In this document: positions 57,037 through 64,000 of the stretch, piece by piece | How positions within the stretch are numbered: the stretch's first letter is position 1 | Layout: each line of letters opens with the position of its first letter | Assembly: GCF_000518705.1 (NCBI RefSeq) | Contig: NZ_JAEC01000005.1 | Coordinates: forward strand, 62,001-126,000 | Origin: Shewanella colwelliana ATCC 39565 | GTDB taxonomy: Bacteria; Pseudomonadota; Gammaproteobacteria; Enterobacterales; Shewanellaceae | DNA: 64,000 nt | Reading direction: 5' to 3' | Notes under the pieces: generated by a model | Databases searched by the model: none | What the model was told of the DNA's origin: nothing | The model's input: only the letters and a program-made list of their open reading frames with translations | Position numbers and translations under genes: made by a program

Positions 57037-57300
57037 ATAAGCGAGCCGCAGGCTATTCATAGCAATGAAAGTTCGACCTCCAAACACATTCCCCGCCGGA
57101 CAGGCGATTGATAAACCAAGAGGCTATGGTTCAGAACCTCCTATCCAAGTACCTAAGTCAGGTAGACGCTACAACCAAAAATATTACCCAATTTGTTATT
57201 CGACAAATCCCCTCCCCTATGGTTTAACACCCCACTTTTAGTGTAAAATCTCCCCTTTCGTCAATCATTCAGTCAGACTCAGCCAACATAGAGCCAGATA

Positions 57301-57783
57301 ATGCCTAACGCCTTGTTTTACCTGATGCCAGAAACATCCTCTGTAGCAGAGCAATCAGCTGCCGCAGCAAATACGGTTACATCGGCAACGGATGACGTTT
57401 ACCGTTTGGCGTGCCAACTTGCCGAAACCGCCTATAAAGCGCAGCAGTTGGTGTATGTTCACTGTAATGACCAACAACAGAGCTACGCCATTGACGAAAT
57501 TTTATGGCAATTTGAACCCACAGCATTTGTGCCCCATAACCTAAAAGGTGAAGGGCCAACGGGCGGTGCGCCAGTGGAAATTGGCTTTGATAAGCTCGGC
57601 CCCAATAAAAATCGTCATCTTCTGATTAATCTTGCAGACCAAGCGCCGCAATTTGCGGTAAACTTTGGCCAGATTATCGACTTCGTTGCTAACGATGCAG
57701 CCATGAAAGCGACCGCCCGCGATCGTTATCGTCAGTATCGCGAGTTAGGGATCGCCCTAACGACCCAACAACCAATTAATTAG
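57301..57783 (+). CDS. holC: DNA polymerase III chi subunit HolC
   Basis: A 160-residue chi subunit of the clamp-loader complex, which links the polymerase to SSB. It has the conserved start ALFYLMPE, the helix VYRLACQLAETAYKAQQLVYVHC, DEILWQFEPTAFVPHNL, GGAPVEIGFDK and RDRYRQYRELGI. There is an Ala/Ser/Thr-rich insertion after residue 12. It is 20 bp upstream of valS, the usual pair. Confidence 0.93.
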   Translation: MPNALFYLMPETSSVAEQSAAAANTVTSATDDVYRLACQLAETAYKAQQLVYVHCNDQQQSYAIDEILWQFEPTAFVPHNLKGEGPTGGAPVEIGFDKLGPNKNRHLLINLADQAPQFAVNFGQIIDFVANDAAMKATARDRYRQYRELGIALTTQQPIN

Positions 57784-57803
57784 TTTGAGAAGCACACGCT
57801 CCT

Positions 57804-60716
<2,913 letters not shown>

Positions 60717-60748
60717 CCCTAAACAGCTAGCGACTCAGCGATACGATT

Positions 60749-60777
60749 AAAAAGCAAAACTTAGGTTTTGCTTTTTT
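60749..60777 (+). terminator. Terminator after valS
   Basis: A 12-bp stem (AAAAAGCAAAAC / GTTTTGCTTTTT), TTAG loop and extra T residues. Confidence 0.92.
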
Positions 60778-60817
60778 TATGCCTAATTGACGCCCAATAG
60801 CCTGGCGACTGCAAGTG

Positions 60818-61192
60818 ATACCAATCAGTAACAAAAAACGTTCGACTCAGCGTGTTTTTGGTAACTACATTAAGGCGAATGGGCGATGGAATGGTTGCTC
60901 CCTTTTAAAGCCGTTCAACGCCGAAATTGGAAGCCAAAAACAGGCCTAACAGGCGATTTTTTTGTGCTTTCGATGCTGTGTTAACGAGTTTGCCCCTAGT
61001 TCAACTATGCGCTTCACTCGTTGCAATCAACAGATATGTTGTGGATGCCCTTAATGCACGACTAAAGGGATTTAGGTAGGGTAACGCATAGAGCGGTTAT
61101 CGAGGAGGCGAGAGCCGAGGAATAATTAAGGGCCTTGCCTCATAAGCGCTACATTCTCGCTGAGCGCTCACATCTTTAACCTGATTGGTTAA
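60818..61192. repeat. Dispersed intergenic element, long copy
   Basis: About 375 bp bounded by ATACCAATCAGTA and the roughly inverted TAACCTGATTGGTTA. Internal blocks shared with the 16.6-kb copy: CAGCGTGTT..TTTGG, TTAAGGCGAA, CACTCGTTGCAAT, TTAATGCACGAC, CATAAGCGCTA, CTCGCTGAGC. It contains no plausible coding frame. It fills most of the 617-bp gap between valS and the next gene. Confidence 0.65.
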
Positions 61193-61333
61193 GATACGTT
61201 TATTGTTCCGAGTTCAGGTTATATTAGCCATAATGAAATAAATACTGGCCATCGCCGTTCTATTAGTGCTAATCACGTATCAGTGTTACTTGCACAACGC
61301 TGTGATGAGTATCAATTAGACAAAGAGGTTGTT

Positions 61334-62002
61334 GTGAGCAACAAAAGTATCAATAAACGGTTAGCACTGATTTTCGCTTTGATGATTTCGACAGTAAACA
61401 CTGCTTTGGCTCAAGGGGTGACGATCACCAATAGTGACGGTGATGCGATGACAGGTATGGTGGTCTATTTACATGGCGCATCAAGCCATCAACCCAATGA
61501 TAACGCCATAAGAGAGCCAATCGAAATCCACCAAAATAATAAGCAGTTCACGCCTTATATCACCGTGATTCAAAAAGGTTATGAACTACAATTTGTGAAT
61601 GATGACGATATCACCCATCATATCTACTCCGCTTCTGGGCCAAAACGCTTTTCGTTCAAGCTGCGTAAGGACAATGCCCAACAAGCGATGTTGTTTGACC
61701 AAGTGGGCCATATCTCCATGGGCTGTAACATTCATGACTGGATGAGTGGTCATCTATTAGTGGTAGATACCCCCTACTTTGGTGTGACCGACACTAACGG
61801 ATTTATCGACTTTGAGTCGGTGCCCCCAGGGCAATATCAAGTGGTGATTTGGCATCCGCAACTGCTCAGCCAAGACAACCTTGTCACCGTTGAGAGTCAG
61901 TGGCCTTTGGCACGAGCATTAACCATTACGGTCGATGCCCCGATGGCTGACATACCGTCACAGCAGAGTTTAGACGATTTTGAATTTTTGGAAGGATATT
62001 AA
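61334..62002 (+). CDS. Periplasmic cupredoxin-like protein (methylamine utilisation/MauL-like)
   Basis: A 222-residue exported protein: signal peptide (to about residue 27, NTALA before QGVT), then a plastocyanin/azurin-like beta-sandwich. Copper-ligand candidates are in the right order: His95/His96 (DDITHHIYS), Cys131, His134 and Met137 (MGCNIHDWMSGH). A C-terminal carboxypeptidase-regulatory-like beta-domain follows (GVTDTNGFIDFESVPPGQYQVVIWHP). The start is GTG at 61334 with AAAGAGG upstream. It stands 8 bp before a GGDEF-EAL gene, suggesting that a copper or redox sensor feeds cyclic-di-GMP signalling. Not a true methylamine enzyme, as no mau genes are near. Confidence 0.82.
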   Translation: MSNKSINKRLALIFALMISTVNTALAQGVTITNSDGDAMTGMVVYLHGASSHQPNDNAIREPIEIHQNNKQFTPYITVIQKGYELQFVNDDDITHHIYSASGPKRFSFKLRKDNAQQAMLFDQVGHISMGCNIHDWMSGHLLVVDTPYFGVTDTNGFIDFESVPPGQYQVVIWHPQLLSQDNLVTVESQWPLARALTITVDAPMADIPSQQSLDDFEFLEGY

Positions 62003-62010
62003 TTTTCGAT

Positions 62011-64000
62011 ATGTTTAATCGAATACAAACCAGGATATTCGCTTTTTTCATGCTGTTATTGATTGCCGTACAGGCGATCTCTTTTGCTATCACTTTCTAC
62101 GCTAACAACCGACTCCAACAGCAGCAATTGGGCAACCAATTGTCGATTGCGGAGCTGGTGTTTAAGTCTGAATACAATAACCGTAACTACTATCTGTCTG
62201 CCTTTGCCGAAACCGCCGCAAAAGACTTTGGCCTTAAAGAGGTGTTTATTGATGATGACCGTCGCAGCTTTCTCGTTGCTCTCAATAATCATCGCAAGCG
62301 TATTAATGCCGATCTGGCGATTGCCGTTGATAAAGAGGGTGAGATCATTGGCGAGCTACTGTTAACCCCCGATGGCGTTAACCAAGGCAAGGTAAAAGTG
62401 GGACCAGAGCAAGGCGATCTATTTCGTTCGCCATTAGGGTCTGAATTTGATAACAATAACCCATTGTACTTATTAGGTGATCATGTCTATCAGTTAAAGT
62501 TTGCGCCCATCACCAGTGGCGCTGCCAACATTATCGGTTGGATAGGCTTTGGCTACATTATCGGTGACTATCTGACCCTGTCCTTGTCACAACAAACCGG
62601 ACTCAACACAGGTTTTGTACTGAGTGACGACAAGCAAAACCAGCAAATTATTAGCTTGTCTGGCAGTGAGTTATCCAGCGATGACGAACAGGTTCTGGCT
62701 AACTTCATTCAGCGCAGCCAACGCAATGAAGAGTATTTGTTGTGGCAATCATTCGTAGGCGATGTTCAGGGTAAACAATTACATGCCTTTATGTATTTAA
62801 GCCGTCAAGATGCACTCGCGTCATCGCAAAAACAGTGGCTGCAACAACTCATATTGATTCTGTTAATGCTGCCATTGTCGTTAATGGTTGCCTATGTCAT
62901 CGCACGCGGGGTCACCAGACCGATAACCCAATTGATCACTCAGGCGCGCTTTATTGCGAAAGGTAACTATCATTCCAAGGTTGAGGTTGGCTCAAGTACA
63001 GAGATGCAGGCGTTGGCCCAAGAGTTTACTGAGATGCAGCAGGCGATATTGAGTCGCGAAAACAAAATAGCGTTTCAGGCTTACCACGACCCACTAACCA
63101 ATCTTGGCAATAAAAATGAGTTAATCCGAGTAACGCAAAGCTGGTTTGAGCAAAAATCGCCGCTGGCGTTGTGTCAAATTAATATTCGCCGCATGACAGA
63201 AGTTAACGGCACCTTAGGCCATGACGTGGGCGATAAGGTGATAGAAGAGGTAGGCCGCCGTCTATGCAGCTTTAGTCATATTGATTTAGTCTGTCGTCTT
63301 AATGGTGATGAGTTTGTGGTGGCCATTGAGCATTCAGAGCCCAAAGCGTTACGGCAGTTAATTGGCCAAATTCAGCAATCGATTGAAGCGGAATATTGTT
63401 ATCAAGATATCTCACTGCACTTGCAGGTGACTATTGGGCTCAGTTATGTCCACTATCCTAGCGATTTGGAGACACTGTTAAGACAAGCTGACACAGCGCT
63501 GCAATATGCAAAGAAAAACCGTTTAGATATTCAAGTTTATCACCAGAAAATAGACGTTAATAGTGTCGACCGCTTACAGCTGATTAATGAACTAAAACCG
63601 GCCATTGCCAATGATGAGTTGGTACTTTTTTACCAACCTAAACTCGACTTGGCACAAAATAAGGTAACACATGTGGAAGCCTTGGTCCGTTGGCAACACC
63701 CAGATAGAGGCATGATCCCACCAGATACCTTTATTCCCATCGCTGAAAAAATGGGCCAGATGAATGCCTTAACCCGCTGGGTGATAAACTCGGCGCTGAC
63801 ACAGTATCTCGCCTGGCAAGCTCAGGGCGTCAACTTGGCCATTGCGGTAAATATCTCTGCGGAGAACTTAAAAGATGGTGGGTTTTGTGATTATGTACTG
63901 CAAGCGATTCGAGATAAAAAAGTGCCCATTGAGGCGCTCACCTTAGAGATCACTGAAGATGCCGTTGTGGCCGATCCTGACAACGCGATTAAGCAGCTAT
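62011..64000 (+). CDS. Membrane GGDEF-EAL protein (partial, runs off window)
   Basis: Open from ATG 62011 to the window end (663 codons). It has a membrane span at about 9-29, a periplasmic sensor region to about 285, and a second span (LILILLMLPLSLMVAYVIA). A HAMP domain follows (ARGVTRPITQLITQARFIAKG), then a GGDEF domain with NGDEF at 431-435, the first Gly replaced by Asn, and an EAL domain (HVEALVRWQHP, Glu556; LTLEITEDAV). The EAL motif looks active and the GGDEF motif is altered, so phosphodiesterase activity may dominate, with GGDEF as a GTP sensor. It is the second gene of an operon with the cupredoxin-like gene. Confidence 0.9.
   Translation, partial: MFNRIQTRIFAFFMLLLIAVQAISFAITFYANNRLQQQQLGNQLSIAELVFKSEYNNRNYYLSAFAETAAKDFGLKEVFIDDDRRSFLVALNNHRKRINADLAIAVDKEGEIIGELLLTPDGVNQGKVKVGPEQGDLFRSPLGSEFDNNNPLYLLGDHVYQLKFAPITSGAANIIGWIGFGYIIGDYLTLSLSQQTGLNTGFVLSDDKQNQQIISLSGSELSSDDEQVLANFIQRSQRNEEYLLWQSFVGDVQGKQLHAFMYLSRQDALASSQKQWLQQLILILLMLPLSLMVAYVIARGVTRPITQLITQARFIAKGNYHSKVEVGSSTEMQALAQEFTEMQQAILSRENKIAFQAYHDPLTNLGNKNELIRVTQSWFEQKSPLALCQINIRRMTEVNGTLGHDVGDKVIEEVGRRLCSFSHIDLVCRLNGDEFVVAIEHSEPKALRQLIGQIQQSIEAEYCYQDISLHLQVTIGLSYVHYPSDLETLLRQADTALQYAKKNRLDIQVYHQKIDVNSVDRLQLINELKPAIANDELVLFYQPKLDLAQNKVTHVEALVRWQHPDRGMIPPDTFIPIAEKMGQMNALTRWVINSALTQYLAWQAQGVNLAIAVNISAENLKDGGFCDYVLQAIRDKKVPIEALTLEITEDAVVADPDNAIKQL

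Noticed and set aside
56779..57087. Minus-strand open frame of about 100 residues before holC
   Set aside because: About a third of it is the inverted copy of repeat B, and the rest has no gene-like features.

Overview
The window looks like chromosome of a marine gammaproteobacterium, most likely Shewanella. This is inferred from the protein families: a TorF-type porin, a DUF3634-like protein, a DUF2960-like protein, proteases ending in GlyGly-CTERM tails, and the lptG/lptF-pepA-holC-valS neighbourhood. The call is from recognition only; no search was run.

Region 1 (1-15.4 kb) is a polyamine and beta-alanine catabolic island. On the minus strand lie puuD, puuA, two tandem potF-type binding-protein genes, potG and the start of potH. 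puuR (minus) and puuB (plus) diverge. They are followed by an SseA-type sulfurtransferase, a puuC-type aldehyde dehydrogenase broken by a one-base frameshift, a beta-alanine/omega-amino acid:pyruvate aminotransferase, a malonate-semialdehyde dehydrogenase and a small cupin. Putrescine would be imported (PotFGH), gamma-glutamylated (PuuA), oxidised (PuuB, PuuC) and hydrolysed to GABA (PuuD). Matches to the PuuR operator sit in three promoter regions.

Region 2 (15.5-36.4 kb) is mostly housekeeping or conserved Shewanella genes: a porin, an undecaprenyl-phosphate translocase (PopT/DUF368) coupled to a small lipoprotein, a hotdog protein, a cold-shock/DUF1294 fusion, an FKBP isomerase, two M24 peptidases, a ROK protein, an MFS transporter, RhlE, a peroxiredoxin-like protein, an M32 carboxypeptidase, a YqiJ/YqiK flotillin pair, and GNAT and RDD proteins. 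Copies of a dispersed intergenic element occur at about 16.6, 23.4 and 60.8 kb.

Region 3 (36.4-60.7 kb) is the lptG-lptF / pepA ... holC-valS block. About 17 kb of accessory DNA separates pepA from holC. It holds (a) a membrane-anchored winged-helix/beta-propeller regulator followed by two large secreted S8 (subtilisin-like) proteins, the first of which has lost three of four catalytic positions while the second is intact; (b) a DEAD-box helicase, a perfect 12-bp tandem repeat and a membrane TPR protein; (c) hairpin-rich composite repeats on both sides of an AT-rich three-gene stretch whose boundaries look like integron cassette (attC) sites. Two of those three unknown genes appear to share an N-terminal domain. 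This is the best candidate for an undescribed system.

Region 4 (60.7-64 kb) has a copy of the dispersed element, then a periplasmic cupredoxin-like gene followed 8 bp later by an inner-membrane GGDEF-EAL protein that runs off the window. No tRNA, rRNA or CRISPR array was seen.
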